Below are positions 16,772 to 25,295 of a stretch of DNA of 64,000 nucleotides, in pieces. The stretch covers positions 62,001-126,000 of the forward strand of contig NZ_QORW01000008.1 of NCBI RefSeq assembly GCF_003574735.1, written 5' to 3'. The stretch is from Dongia deserti (GTDB taxonomy: Bacteria; Pseudomonadota; Alphaproteobacteria; Dongiales; Dongiaceae). A program made the position numbers and the translations under genes. The notes beneath the pieces are model-generated. The model was not told the origin of the DNA. It saw nothing but the letters and a program-made list of their open reading frames with translations, and made no database searches. Position 1 is the stretch's first letter. Every line of letters starts with the position of its first letter.

Positions 16772-17404
16772 TTGATCGATGCCGCGGAGACCCAAGCGCT
16801 GAAGGCCAACCTCCGGCGCGAGGCAGCGGCACGCAGGAAGCAGGCGCACGTCGCGCATCCCCAGGCCGGCCTCGCTCTGATGCAGCATTTCAAGACGTCG
16901 ATCGACGTGCCGACTGGGGCGGTGGTCTCCGGCTTCTGGCCGATGGCCGAGGAGATCGACGTGAAGCCGCTGCTGGCGCAACTGCATGCTTCGGGGCATT
17001 TGATCGGCTTGCCGGTTGTGGTGAAGAAAGGCGAGCCGCTGATCTTCCGCCAATGGCATCCGGGCATGGCGCTGGTGGGCGGCGGGTTCGGCACGGAAGT
17101 TCCGCCGCCGAGTGCACCGGAGGTGGAACCGGGGGTGCTGATCGTGCCCCTGCTGGCATTCGACGGAGAAGGCTACCGCCTCGGCTATGGCGGGGGCTTC
17201 TATGACCGTACGCTCGACAAGCTGCGGACGGGCAGCGCGGCCGATCCGCTGGCCGTTGGCGTCGCCTTTTCCGCGCAGCACGTCGTGCGGGTGCCGCGCG
17301 ATGAATACGATCAGCCGTTGGACTGGATCGTAACAGAAAGGGCCGCGCATCATTTCGCGAGCATTCCTGCAGAGATGATCGCCGCCATGAACCGGGTGTA
17401 CTAG
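16772..17404 (+). CDS. 5-formyltetrahydrofolate cyclo-ligase
   Basis: This protein of about 210 residues converts 5-formyl-THF to 5,10-methenyl-THF using ATP. The family's glycine-rich LGYGGGFYDRTLDKL is near residue 147, preceded by VLIVPLLAFDGEGYRLG. The N-terminal KANLRREAAARRKQ is the usual first helix. No ATG is available in the right place. TTG at 16772 gives the normal length, while a longer GTG/ATG start near 16661 would overlap the 6S RNA. YgfA/Fau is the corresponding E. coli protein. Confidence 0.9.
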   Translation: MIDAAETQALKANLRREAAARRKQAHVAHPQAGLALMQHFKTSIDVPTGAVVSGFWPMAEEIDVKPLLAQLHASGHLIGLPVVVKKGEPLIFRQWHPGMALVGGGFGTEVPPPSAPEVEPGVLIVPLLAFDGEGYRLGYGGGFYDRTLDKLRTGSAADPLAVGVAFSAQHVVRVPRDEYDQPLDWIVTERAAHHFASIPAEMIAAMNRVY

Positions 17405-17408
17405 CGCC

Positions 17409-18227
17409 ATGCGACTGCTTTTCTGCGGCGACATTGTGGGCAGGGCGGGGCGCGACGTCGTCATCGAGCGCTTGCCGGGCATCAGGCGCGACCACGCGAT
17501 CGACTTCGTCGTCGCGAATGGCGAGAACGCGGCCGGCGGCTTCGGCATCACCAAGAAGATCTGCGACGATCTCTACGCGGCCGGCGTCGATTGCATCACC
17601 ACCGGCAATCACGTCTGGGACCAGAAGGAGACGGTCGGCTTCATCGGCAACGATCCGCGCCTGCTCAGGCCGTTCAATTTCCCCGCCGGCACGCCTGGCA
17701 AGGGTGCCGGCATCTTCCCCACGCCCAAGGGCAAGAAGGTCGGTGTCATCAATCTCATGGGCAGGCTTTTCATGGACCCGCTGGACGATCCGTTCCAACA
17801 GATCGAGCAGCTCTTGAACGGCCATCGCCTGGGTGGCAATTGCGATGCCATCATCCTCGACTTCCACGGCGAAGCGACCAGCGAGAAGATGGCCATGGGC
17901 CACGTGGTCGATGGCCGCGTATCGCTCTGCGTCGGCACGCATACGCATGTCCCGACCGCCGACCACATGATCCTGCCCAAGGGCACGGCCTACCAAACTG
18001 ATGCCGGCATGTGCGGCGACTACGATTCGGTTATCGGCATGGACAAAGCGATGCCGATCGCCCGCTTCACCCGCAAGATGCCGACCGAGCGTTTGTCCGC
18101 CGCGAATGGGCCGGGCACCCTGTGCGCGGTGCTGGTGGAGACGGACGACGGCACGGGGCTGGCGAAGAGCGTGCAGCCGGTGCGGCTGGGAGGGAAGTTG
18201 AGTCAAACAAGCGTCGTTACCAGCTGA
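17409..18227 (+). CDS. ymdB: YmdB-type metallophosphoesterase (TIGR00282)
   Basis: This is a 272-residue calcineurin-like phosphoesterase with all metal motifs: GDIVGRAGRDVV at the start, VANGENAAGGFG, TGNHVWDQKE, DFHGEATSEKMA and GTHTHVPTAD. Bacillus YmdB hydrolyses 2',3'-cyclic nucleotides and affects RNA turnover. The gene follows the cyclo-ligase after four bases, so they are one unit. In many alphaproteobacteria yebC-ruvC comes directly next; here 5.8 kb intervenes. Confidence 0.92.
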   Translation: MRLLFCGDIVGRAGRDVVIERLPGIRRDHAIDFVVANGENAAGGFGITKKICDDLYAAGVDCITTGNHVWDQKETVGFIGNDPRLLRPFNFPAGTPGKGAGIFPTPKGKKVGVINLMGRLFMDPLDDPFQQIEQLLNGHRLGGNCDAIILDFHGEATSEKMAMGHVVDGRVSLCVGTHTHVPTADHMILPKGTAYQTDAGMCGDYDSVIGMDKAMPIARFTRKMPTERLSAANGPGTLCAVLVETDDGTGLAKSVQPVRLGGKLSQTSVVTS

Positions 18228-18300
18228 CCACCACCCGTCATCACCAGGCGAGGAGCGTAGCGACGAGAACCGGTGATCCAAATTTCTCTGCGGCGATGAA

Positions 18301-18347
18301 CTTGGATTGCCGGATCATCCGCTTCGCGGCTGTCCGGCAATGACGGA
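18301..18347. repeat. REP-like palindromic unit
   Basis: CTTGGATTGCCGGATCATCC, then a short loop, then TGTCCGGCAATGACGG form an imperfect palindrome (GCCGGA / TCCGGC). It ends with the same AATGACG tail as other alphaproteobacterial REP units and belongs with the elements at 7144 and 47541. It sits between two convergent genes. Confidence 0.65.
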
Positions 18348-18362
18348 AAGGGTGTGCTTCAC

Positions 18363-18707
18363 TCATCCATGCTTCACGCGCGAATCCTTGGGTGCCTCCG
18401 CTCTGCTCTCCATGCCATAGTCGCGCAGCACGCTCGCGACGCGCAGGCGGTAGTTGGCGAAAATCCCGCCGCGGCCCTTGGCCTGGGCGGCGCGGTGCTG
18501 TTCGAGGTTGCGCCAGTGCGCCACCGCCGCTTCGTCGCGCCAGAAGGAGAGGGAGAGGATCTTGCCCTTCTCTGTCAGGCTCTCGAACCGCTCGACCGAG
18601 ATGAAGCCGTCGATCTCCTGCAGATGCGGGCCCAGTTCGGCGGCAATGTCGAAATAATCGTTGCGATGATCGGCTTGCGGCCAGACCTCGAAAATGACGG
18701 CGATCAT
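18363..18707 (-). CDS. Antibiotic-biosynthesis-monooxygenase (ABM) domain protein
   Basis: This 114-residue protein has the ferredoxin-like ABM fold. MIAVIFEVWPQADHRNDYFD, then DGFISVERFESLTEKGKILS and SFWRDEAAVAHWRNLEQH match the YgiN/heme-degrading-like subgroup. Such proteins are small cofactor-independent monooxygenases or heme oxygenases. The ATG at 18707 overlaps the P450 stop (ATGA), so the two are made together and may act on the same small molecule. Confidence 0.85.
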   Translation of the reverse strand: MIAVIFEVWPQADHRNDYFDIAAELGPHLQEIDGFISVERFESLTEKGKILSLSFWRDEAAVAHWRNLEQHRAAQAKGRGGIFANYRLRVASVLRDYGMESRAEAPKDSRVKHG

Positions 18708-19894
18708 GCGGCGCCTCCGAACAGGGGAATGCGGCTGTTGACGGATCGGCGATATTCTACCGGACTGGCGAGGGAAGCGACATCCAGGCCATGGGTCAGC
18801 AGCGCCTGAATGCCGGCTGCCGTTATGCCGATGGCGATCGTCTGTCCGGTGCAGGCATGTGGCCCGGCGCCGAAGGTGAAGCTGCTGCGGTCGGGCCTGT
18901 CGGGATCGAATACGTGGGCGCGGGCGCAATGCGTCGGATCGCGGTTGGCGGCGGCGAGCACCACCAGGATCTGATCGCCCGCCCTCATCGCTTCGCCCGC
19001 AACCATACCGTCCTGCGCAACGAAACGACGCGTGTTGTGGATCGGCGGATCGTAGCGCGCGACCTCCTCGATCATGCGACGCAGCAGCGCGTCATCCCCG
19101 GCCGCGCGGGGACACAGCGCGGCATCGCGTGCCAGGGCCAGCAACGTATTGCCGATCAGGCCGGCGGTCGCCTCGTAGGTCTGGGACATGAAGCCGATGA
19201 GATTGGCGAGAACAGCGTCCAGGTCATCGATGCCCAAGCTTTGCAGCCGTTCGGCATGCATCGCGAGGCCGCCGTGCTGCGGCCGTCGCAGCTCGTCCCG
19301 CAGCACCTGCAGTAACGCGGCTGCCGCCTCGTTGCTGCGCTCGATCTCGGCGGGGCTGCTGAGTGGCGAGAGGCAGCGCACGAAATCGCCGGTCAGCGTT
19401 GCGCAGCGGGCCGCGATGTCGGGCGGCAGCCCGGTCATCTGCGCGATCACCTGCACCGGCAGAGTGAAGTTGAACCGGTCGAGGCTATTTCGCTCCGCAC
19501 TGATCAGATCGCGCGCCAGCGCAGCGGCCTCGCGGCGCGCGACGGCAGTCAGATGCGCCAGGTCGAATCCAGCAAGGCAGGCGCTGACCGCCGGCTTCGC
19601 CTTGGCATGGAAAGGCCCGTCGTTCATCCGCACCAGGCGCTTGAAGACATTGCCGGCCGGCGCGCCCGCGATAGCGGCCGGCACCGGCTCTGCCACCGGC
19701 CGCACGCGGCACAGCGCGCTCGACAGGACTTCCGAAACCGCCTGGGCGCCGAGCGCGACCCACAGATTGAGCCTATGCTCGCGATAGATCGGACGATAGG
19801 CCAGCAGCGCCGCGTAGTACGGATATGGGTCCGGATGCGCGGCGGCAGTCAGGACGCTCTCGGGAAACTGGGGTGACTCGGATGGCGTGAACAT
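18704..19894 (-). CDS. Cytochrome P450
   Basis: This is a protein of about 396 residues from the ATG at 19894 (a longer start at 19936 is possible). The heme site FGAGPHACTGQTIAIG (Cys about 352) and the K-helix EEVARYDPPIHNTRR are present. The I-helix reads GFMSQTYEATAGLIGN, so the canonical Ala-Gly-x-Glu-Thr-Thr becomes Gln-Thr-Tyr-Glu-Ala-Thr; the usual oxygen-activating Thr is Ala. It is soluble, with no membrane anchor, as expected for bacterial P450. No ferredoxin or reductase gene is beside it. The overlap with an ABM monooxygenase hints at a small catabolic or biosynthetic pair. Confidence 0.93.
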   Translation of the reverse strand: MFTPSESPQFPESVLTAAAHPDPYPYYAALLAYRPIYREHRLNLWVALGAQAVSEVLSSALCRVRPVAEPVPAAIAGAPAGNVFKRLVRMNDGPFHAKAKPAVSACLAGFDLAHLTAVARREAAALARDLISAERNSLDRFNFTLPVQVIAQMTGLPPDIAARCATLTGDFVRCLSPLSSPAEIERSNEAAAALLQVLRDELRRPQHGGLAMHAERLQSLGIDDLDAVLANLIGFMSQTYEATAGLIGNTLLALARDAALCPRAAGDDALLRRMIEEVARYDPPIHNTRRFVAQDGMVAGEAMRAGDQILVVLAAANRDPTHCARAHVFDPDRPDRSSFTFGAGPHACTGQTIAIGITAAGIQALLTHGLDVASLASPVEYRRSVNSRIPLFGGAA

Positions 19895-19991
19895 GATGCG
19901 GCTCGTCGGTGATGGCACGACGCATTGTCGCCGCATCCTGGCGCGCGGTCACGGAAGGACAGTTTGGTCCCGGCAAAACTATTGCAGAGAC

Positions 19992-20408
19992 TCAGTGAGG
20001 AGCGATCTTCAGCTCCTTCAGATCATTGGGCGAGAGCCCGACCGATTCCAGCTGGTTCAAAGTCTGCCAGCCTTCTCCGAAATCCACCACGCAGCTCATT
20101 CCCTTCGGCGTCGTCTTGATCACCGTGAAAGTGCCGGTGGGCGAGAGGAAGATCTCCACCAATGTGCCGTCGCTGGAGACGCCGCGGCCCAGCACCTTCT
20201 CGCCGAACTCCGCGCGCAGCTTGTCATCTGCGCTGTCGTGCGGCAGGCAGCTTCGGGCCTCTCCGGTTCCCACAGCGGGCGGTGCGGTTTCACCCGGTCG
20301 CTGGGTCAGTTGCACGGGCGGGTCCGCAACAGCAGCGCCCAAGCCCATGATGTAAAAGAAAGCTGGCGCCACAATCACGCCACAAGTCTTTGCAGGGATG
20401 CTCCGCAT
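19992..20408 (-). CDS. Secreted hypothetical protein
   Basis: This is a 138-residue protein with a signal peptide (about 1-27, ending GAAVA) and a small mature domain. Its motif-like parts are SCLPHDSADDKLRAEFGEKV, GTLVEIFLSPTGTFTVIKTT and CVVDFGEGWQTL. Two cysteines of the mature part could form a disulfide. The ATG at 20408 is preferred because GGAGG lies five bases upstream; longer frames lack such a site. Similar short exported proteins occur in alphaproteobacteria but I know no function. Confidence 0.75.
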   Translation of the reverse strand: MRSIPAKTCGVIVAPAFFYIMGLGAAVADPPVQLTQRPGETAPPAVGTGEARSCLPHDSADDKLRAEFGEKVLGRGVSSDGTLVEIFLSPTGTFTVIKTTPKGMSCVVDFGEGWQTLNQLESVGLSPNDLKELKIAPH

Positions 20409-20603
20409 CGGCACCTCCACGACATTTGCTCCCGGATAAAAACGCCGGGGCCGCGGAAAGAGTTCCGGCCTGGAAACGAGTTTCCAGCATGCCCTGCGCT
20501 CGGCGCATGCCTCACTTGATACGGTTCGATCTCCTGCCATAGTTTGGCGCGGAGCGAACTATGATCTCTTGTTCCTGACAGGATGAGTTTCTAGGCTCTG
20601 GTC

Positions 20604-21305
20604 ATGACAAAACTGGAATCCGGCGAAGCGGGCCTCGAGAGCTTCGCGAAGATCATCGGCGACGCGACGCGCATCCGCATGCTGCAGCTGCTGATGGAAG
20701 GCCGCGCGCTGACCGCGAAGGAACTCGCCTACGGCGCGCGCGTGGAGCCTGCGACCGCCACGCAGCATCTGCGTCGCCTGCAGGAAGGCGGGCTGGTTTC
20801 CATGAAGGCGCAGGGGCGGCACAAATATTTCAAGCTGGCCTCCGCTCAGGTCGCGGAGCTGATGGAATTGCTCATGGTGTTGGCGCCAGCCCGTAATGGC
20901 CGATCGGTCGAGCCGCGCATCGAGGAGCCGTTGCGCCGCGGTCGCATGTGCTACGACCATCTGGCGGGAGAACTCGGCATCGGCATCACTGAAGCGCTGG
21001 TGAAACAGGGCGTCCTGCGCCAGGAGACGGATGCTTTCGTCCTCACCAGGCGCGGCGGCGCCTGGTTCGCCGCGCTCGGCATCGATGTGGAAGCCGCCCG
21101 CGCGTTGCGCCGCAAGTTCGCGACCTCGTGCCTCGATTGGAGCGAACGCCGCGATCACCTGGGCGGCGCGCTCGGCGCAGCCTTGGCCGAGCGCCTGGTC
21201 GACCTCGGCTGGATCGCCCGCAAGCGCAACAGCCGCGCCGTGACCGTGACGGAAGCGGGGTGGCGCAAGCTCGCGGAGCACTTCCCGAACGCGTTTGACG
21301 CCTAA
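20604..21305 (+). CDS. ArsR-family winged-helix regulator with C-terminal domain
   Basis: This is a 233-residue protein. Residues about 10-90 form an ArsR helix-turn-helix (AKIIGDATRIRMLQLLMEGR, then TAKELAYGARVEPATATQHL and GLVSMKAQGRHKYFKLAS). A second region (about 105-225) has CYDHLAGELGIGITEALVKQ and ARALRRKFATSCLDWSERRD, resembling the C-terminal part of ArsR proteins that lack metal cysteines. It may sense a small molecule or be metal-independent. It is divergent from the secreted protein gene at 20408, with a 195-base gap between them. Confidence 0.85.
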   Translation: MTKLESGEAGLESFAKIIGDATRIRMLQLLMEGRALTAKELAYGARVEPATATQHLRRLQEGGLVSMKAQGRHKYFKLASAQVAELMELLMVLAPARNGRSVEPRIEEPLRRGRMCYDHLAGELGIGITEALVKQGVLRQETDAFVLTRRGGAWFAALGIDVEAARALRRKFATSCLDWSERRDHLGGALGAALAERLVDLGWIARKRNSRAVTVTEAGWRKLAEHFPNAFDA

Positions 21306-21367
21306 GGCCTCGCGCACAGCGCTGCATCCTTGACAAGCAACTATATGGTTGCCTATTATGCTGGCGC

Positions 21368-21688
21368 ATGGGCATGGACCTGGTGTTCAAGGCGCTGGCG
21401 GATCCGTCGCGGCGCAAGTTGCTCGACCGATTGCGGGCGAGGAATGGCCAGACCTTGAGCGAGCTTGGGTCCGGGCTCGATATGACGCGGCAAGCGGTCG
21501 CCAAGCATCTGGCCCTGCTGGAGGCGGCCAACCTGATCGCCACCCGAAAAAGGGGCCGCGAGAAACTGCATTACCTCAACCCGGTGCCGATCCAAGGGAT
21601 CTACGAGCGCTGGATCGGAAAATTCGAGCGCAATCGCCTGCGGGCGTTGAGCGATCTCAAGAAGGCACTGGAACAGGGCGACGATTGA
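21368..21688 (+). CDS. ArsR/SmtB-family transcriptional regulator
   Basis: This 106-residue winged-helix protein (VFKALADPSRRKLLDRLRAR, GLDMTRQAVAKHLALLEAA, LIATRKRGREKLHYLNPVPI) has no cysteines for metal sensing. Such regulators paired with an SRPBCC/AHSA1 gene are common in soil alphaproteobacteria. The partner follows after 22 bases. A second ATG two codons in (MDLVFKALAD) is equally good as a start. Confidence 0.9.
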   Translation: MGMDLVFKALADPSRRKLLDRLRARNGQTLSELGSGLDMTRQAVAKHLALLEAANLIATRKRGREKLHYLNPVPIQGIYERWIGKFERNRLRALSDLKKALEQGDD

Positions 21689-21710
21689 CTCTCGCCAAGC
21701 GGAGACAGCG

Positions 21711-22226
21711 ATGGCCAAGCATGAGAAGCCGAGCTTTGTCTATGTGACCTACATCGCGACGACGCCGGAAAAGCTGTGGAAGGCGCTGACCGACAGCACG
21801 TTGACGCGGCAATACTGGTATGGCCGGCGCGTCGCGTCCGATTGGAAGGTCGGATCGCCGGTGACGTTCTGGTACGAGGCGGACGGCGGCGAGGCGGTCA
21901 GCGATCGCGGCATCGTGCTGGAGAGCGATCCGCCGCGGCGCCTCTCCTATACCTGGCATGTCGAGTTCGCAGAGGAACTGCGCGACGAGCACCCATCGCG
22001 CGTGACGTTCGAGATCGAGCCGACCGGCAAGGAGGTCAAGCTCACCTTGATCCACGACGACTTCGCGCCCGGCAGCAAGATTCTCGAAGGCGTGCGCTCC
22101 GGCTGGCCGGCCATTCTGGCAAGCCTCAAGACCATGCTCGAGACCGGCAAGCCGCTGACCGGCACATCCGCGGAAGCCGCGGCGGCCGCTCAGGCAGAGG
22201 TAGCAGCAAGGACCAGGAAGGCCTAG
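21711..22226 (+). CDS. SRPBCC/AHSA1-domain protein
   Basis: This 171-residue protein has the START-like ligand-binding fold: FVYVTYIATTPEKLWKALTD, TRQYWYGRRVASDWKVGSPV, and a C-terminal helix in SGWPAILASLKTMLETGKPL. AHSA1-type single-domain proteins bind hydrophobic ligands. Co-transcription with the ArsR regulator suggests it acts in the regulator's response. The Ala-rich tail (about 150-171) is probably disordered. Confidence 0.9.
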   Translation: MAKHEKPSFVYVTYIATTPEKLWKALTDSTLTRQYWYGRRVASDWKVGSPVTFWYEADGGEAVSDRGIVLESDPPRRLSYTWHVEFAEELRDEHPSRVTFEIEPTGKEVKLTLIHDDFAPGSKILEGVRSGWPAILASLKTMLETGKPLTGTSAEAAAAAQAEVAARTRKA

Positions 22227-22325
22227 CCCCTCGCGCGCCAAAAAGTCACATCTAACAGGCTGTGGAATCGAACACCTTGCACTTGCCCATGGGCAGAGCC
22301 GATGTCTCGGCCCTTCGTCCCGCGC

Positions 22326-23213
22326 TTAATTGTTCGCGCAGATGATCTGCTCGAATACCTTGCACTTCTTCTTGCTGCAGAATTTCCCGTCGAGGGTCTC
22401 GGCCTTTACGTTCTTGCTGTCGACCTTGACGTGGCCCGCGCCGTGGAAGCCTTCCTTTTCGCAGAAGGCGTCGGCGATGGTCTGGTAGTCGAGCTTGCCG
22501 CAATCGTCGCCGTTCAGCTTCTCGCACGCGAACAGGCGGTTGCCGCTCATGGTCAACGGCGGCTTGTAGGGCTTGGAGTCCTGGGTCGTTGTGCCGGAAT
22601 CCGTGCTCACCACCGTCATGCCAGGCTGTGGGGTCACACGATCGGGCGGCAGTTGCCTTGTGGGTGGCGGAAACACGTGCAGAGTGTTGCCCGCAATTGC
22701 ATAGACATGGCCCTTCGGGCCGATCGCGGGCTGCGATACGCCGCCGCCGGTCCAGAGCACGCGCGAAACCTCCGAGAGCGTGGCCGGGTCGAAGGTCTGG
22801 AACGCAGATGCGGTCCAAACAAAGATGTGCGTTCGTGACGCCGACACGGACGTGTACGAACGGTCGAACAGAGAGAGATTCTTGACGACGTTGCGGCCAT
22901 CGAGCACGACCATCTCGGGCTTCGTCATACTCTGGAGCAATACTGTCCGCCCGTCGGCCAGCCGCGTCGGCGTGTGTGAGATCGCTTGCAGGCCGGTGAC
23001 CGGCGCCAGCTTGTTCATGTTGGGACCGGAAAACACCACACCGCCCCTGCCGGTACCCTGGGGTCCATAAGTGCTGTCCCGCTTGACATCCTGAGTGCCG
23101 ATGATCGTGTGCCGGTCGGGGAGGATGGCCGGCGCCGACCGCATGAAGCGGTTTTCATCATGGACTCGGAACAGCTCGATGAATGAGCCGGCGGACAGCA
23201 CGAAGCCAACCAA
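22326..23213 (-). CDS. Extracytoplasmic beta-propeller-like protein, 5' end apparently damaged
   Basis: The open frame codes for 295 residues from a TTG at 23213. WD/PQQ-like blades are suggested by repeating strands such as VVLDGRNVVKNLSLFD, HIFVWTASAFQTFD and HVYAIAGNTLHVF. A Cys-rich C-terminal domain follows (LFACEKLNGDDCGKLDYQTI, then FCSKKKCKVFEQIICAN). The frame stays open and protein-like upstream for 45 codons (with GIYTNPLGGTPTILLSDYR) to a TGA at 23349-23351, but contains no start codon. An ATG at 23382 begins a second frame that stops at about 23300. A frameshift or nonsense change near the 5' end is likely. A short motif (GKCKVFDSTAC, 22290-22252) repeats the C-terminal motif downstream in another frame. 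Confidence 0.6.
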   Translation of the reverse strand: MVGFVLSAGSFIELFRVHDENRFMRSAPAILPDRHTIIGTQDVKRDSTYGPQGTGRGGVVFSGPNMNKLAPVTGLQAISHTPTRLADGRTVLLQSMTKPEMVVLDGRNVVKNLSLFDRSYTSVSASRTHIFVWTASAFQTFDPATLSEVSRVLWTGGGVSQPAIGPKGHVYAIAGNTLHVFPPPTRQLPPDRVTPQPGMTVVSTDSGTTTQDSKPYKPPLTMSGNRLFACEKLNGDDCGKLDYQTIADAFCEKEGFHGAGHVKVDSKNVKAETLDGKFCSKKKCKVFEQIICANN

Positions 23214-23463
23214 GTCGTAGCGGTAGTCGGACAGCAGAATGGTGGGTGTTCCGCCGAGCGGGTTGGTGTAGATGCCAACCGGCGGGAGCGGTGGTGCCTC
23301 ATCCCGCCTCGGCTGATACCCGCCAGATGCCGGAAAGTCCCACGGAGGTCAACACGTCACGGTTGGATGTGTTGGAAGCCATAATACAGCTGTGGTGGTT
23401 ACCAATGCAAGTCGTGCGCGTGGAAATCGCTGATTTTGCAACCGAAGGTGCATTCGCGCAAAC

Positions 23464-23490
23464 AAAAAGCCCGCCCCAACCGGGGCGGGC
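23464..23490 (-). terminator. Rho-independent terminator after the 23516 gene
   Basis: Read on the minus strand: GCCCGCCCC-GGTT-GGGGCGGGC then TTTTTG. It is a perfect nine-base-pair stem with a four-base loop and a U run, 26 bases past the stop of the small minus-strand gene. Confidence 0.88.
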
Positions 23491-23515
23491 CAGCGAGGAG
23501 GCTGGAGATGCGAAA

Positions 23516-23779
23516 CTAGTGGCGCTGGCCGCGGGCGACCTTCATGAAGCGGTCGATCTCGCCCTGCATGATGCTAGCGCGGGCCAAGACGTGGTTGGCG
23601 ATGTCGCGGACCCGGTCGGGGGTCTCCATCGTCCGGTCGGCCGCAACCGCTAGGGCAGAGCCGATGCCCTCCAGCGCCGCCTGACGCGTCGCCTCGCAGA
23701 CCATGTCGGCCATGCGGGCCACCTCGGCCTGCAACTCGGCGACGTCCCGGTTACGCTCTAACTTCAATGCCTCGGACAT
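23516..23779 (-). CDS. Small helical hypothetical protein
   Basis: This is an 87-residue protein that is almost all helical and starts MSEALKLERNRDVAELQAEV, with no signal peptide and one cysteine. The C-terminus reads ARASIMQGEIDRFMKVARGQ. A strong terminator follows, so it is a real transcription unit of its own. It lies divergent to yebC. I do not recognise the family. Confidence 0.72.
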   Translation of the reverse strand: MSEALKLERNRDVAELQAEVARMADMVCEATRQAALEGIGSALAVAADRTMETPDRVRDIANHVLARASIMQGEIDRFMKVARGQRH

Positions 23780-23879
23780 GACAGTTCCCCAACGCTCTAG
23801 CCTGTTAGCACCGTGCTAGCTTGCGCCGGGAGCCGTAAACGAATGGTTAACCCGGTCGCTGTATGACACTGGCAAGTGC

Positions 23880-23907
23880 TTGGCGGGCCTAGGATTTGTG
23901 CTATATG
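23880..23907 (+). promoter_or_regulatory. Candidate sigma-70-type promoter for yebC-ruv
   Basis: TTGGCG (23880-23885) and TATATG (23902-23907) are 16 bases apart, 120 bases before the yebC ATG. Each hexamer matches consensus at four of six positions. This is plausible but not decisive. Confidence 0.35.
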
Positions 23908-24026
23908 GGCGCCCAATTCCTGCCATATTCGCGGCCTAACTTGGTCAACTGGTCCTGGCCGGACCCGCTAAATATGGTAGGTTTTCCCGCAACGTTCTCA
24001 AAGGTTTGGGTCCCGGAGTCTGGGTC

Positions 24027-24776
24027 ATGGCCGGTCATTCGCAGTTCAAGAACATCATGTATCGCAAGGGCGCGCAGGACGCGAAGCGCGCCAAGATCTT
24101 CACCAAAATCATCCGCGAGCTGACGGTCGCGGCCAAGACCGGCTTGGCCGATCCGGCCGCCAATCCGCGCCTGCGAGCGGCCGTGATCGCCGCACGCGAA
24201 GCCAACATGCCCAAGGATACGATGGAGCGCGCTATCAAGCGCGGCGCAGGCGGCGGCGACGACACGGCCTTTGAGGAAGTGCGCTACGAAGGTTATGGCC
24301 CGGGCGGGGTCGCGCTCATCATCGAAGCGCTGACCGACAATCGCAACCGGACCGCCGGCGAGATCCGCACCGCCTTGACCAAGCATGGCGGGAATCTAGG
24401 CGAGACCAATTCCGTGTCCTTCATGTTCGAGCGCAAGGGCGTGATTCTCTACCCGGCAAAGGCCGCGAGCGCGGAAGCCATGTTCGAGGCCGCGCTTGAA
24501 GCCGGCGCGGACAATGTCGAGAGCGACGCCAATGGCCATGAGATCACGACCGCGCCGGAAGATTTCGCGGGCGTGCGCGACGCGCTGGAGGACAAGTTCG
24601 GCCCGGCGCGCGAAGCGAAGCTGCAATGGCGGCCGCTGAACATAGTGCCAGTAGAGGGCGATGCGGCGGGTTCGCTGCTGAAGCTGATCGATGTCCTGGA
24701 AGACAATGATGACGTCCAGGTCGTCAGCGCGAACTTCGAGATGTCCGACGACACGCTCGCCAAATTGACGGCGTGA
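24027..24776 (+). CDS. yebC: YebC/PmpR family protein (TACO1 family)
   Basis: This is a 249-residue protein beginning [20 protein letters not shown], the YebC signature, with [20 protein letters not shown] and [12 protein letters not shown] further on. YebC-family proteins bind the ribosome or DNA and help translation of difficult proline stretches or regulate genes. It is immediately upstream of ruvC, the conserved order in proteobacteria. The start at 24027 is set by the invariant N-terminus. Confidence 0.97.
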   Translation: MAGHSQFKNIMYRKGAQDAKRAKIFTKIIRELTVAAKTGLADPAANPRLRAAVIAAREANMPKDTMERAIKRGAGGGDDTAFEEVRYEGYGPGGVALIIEALTDNRNRTAGEIRTALTKHGGNLGETNSVSFMFERKGVILYPAKAASAEAMFEAALEAGADNVESDANGHEITTAPEDFAGVRDALEDKFGPAREAKLQWRPLNIVPVEGDAAGSLLKLIDVLEDNDDVQVVSANFEMSDDTLAKLTA

Positions 24777-24782
24777 TCCTCG

Positions 24783-25295
24783 ATGAGACTGCTGGGCCTC
24801 GATCCCGGACTGCAACATACCGGATGGGGTGTGATCGAAGCGGAGGGTTCGCGCCTCAGCTTCGTCGCGGCGGGCACGATCCATTCGAGCAGAACCCGCG
24901 CGCTGGCCGAACGGCTGGTGGAGATCCACGACGGCTTGCGCGAGGTGATCGATCACTATCAGCCGGCCGAGGCCGCGGTGGAGGAGACCTTCGTCAACAA
25001 GAACCCGACTTCGACTTTGAAGCTGGGTTTGGCGCGCGGCGTGGTGCTGCTGACGCCGGCCCTGTTCGGGCTCAAGGTGGCGGAATATCCGGCGAACCTC
25101 ATCAAGAAGTCGGTGGTCGGCGCCGGCCACGCGGCGAAGGAACAGGTGCAGATGATGGTGCGTGTGCTGCTGCCCGCGGCCAGTACGGAGACGGCCGATG
25201 CTGCCGACGCGCTCGCAGTGGCGATCTGCCATGCGCATCACCGCGCGTCGCTCGCCAAGTGGGGCGCCAGGGACTTCCGCGAGGTATTGCGGTGA
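24783..25295 (+). CDS. ruvC: Crossover junction endodeoxyribonuclease RuvC
   Basis: This 170-residue Holliday-junction resolvase has the acidic residues of an RNase H-like fold. These are the Asp in [13 protein letters not shown], the Glu pair in [15 protein letters not shown] and the two Asp residues in [14 protein letters not shown]. It cuts junctions during recombination repair with RuvAB. It begins six bases after yebC and overlaps ruvA by GTGA. Confidence 0.97.
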   Translation: MRLLGLDPGLQHTGWGVIEAEGSRLSFVAAGTIHSSRTRALAERLVEIHDGLREVIDHYQPAEAAVEETFVNKNPTSTLKLGLARGVVLLTPALFGLKVAEYPANLIKKSVVGAGHAAKEQVQMMVRVLLPAASTETADAADALAVAICHAHHRASLAKWGARDFREVLR

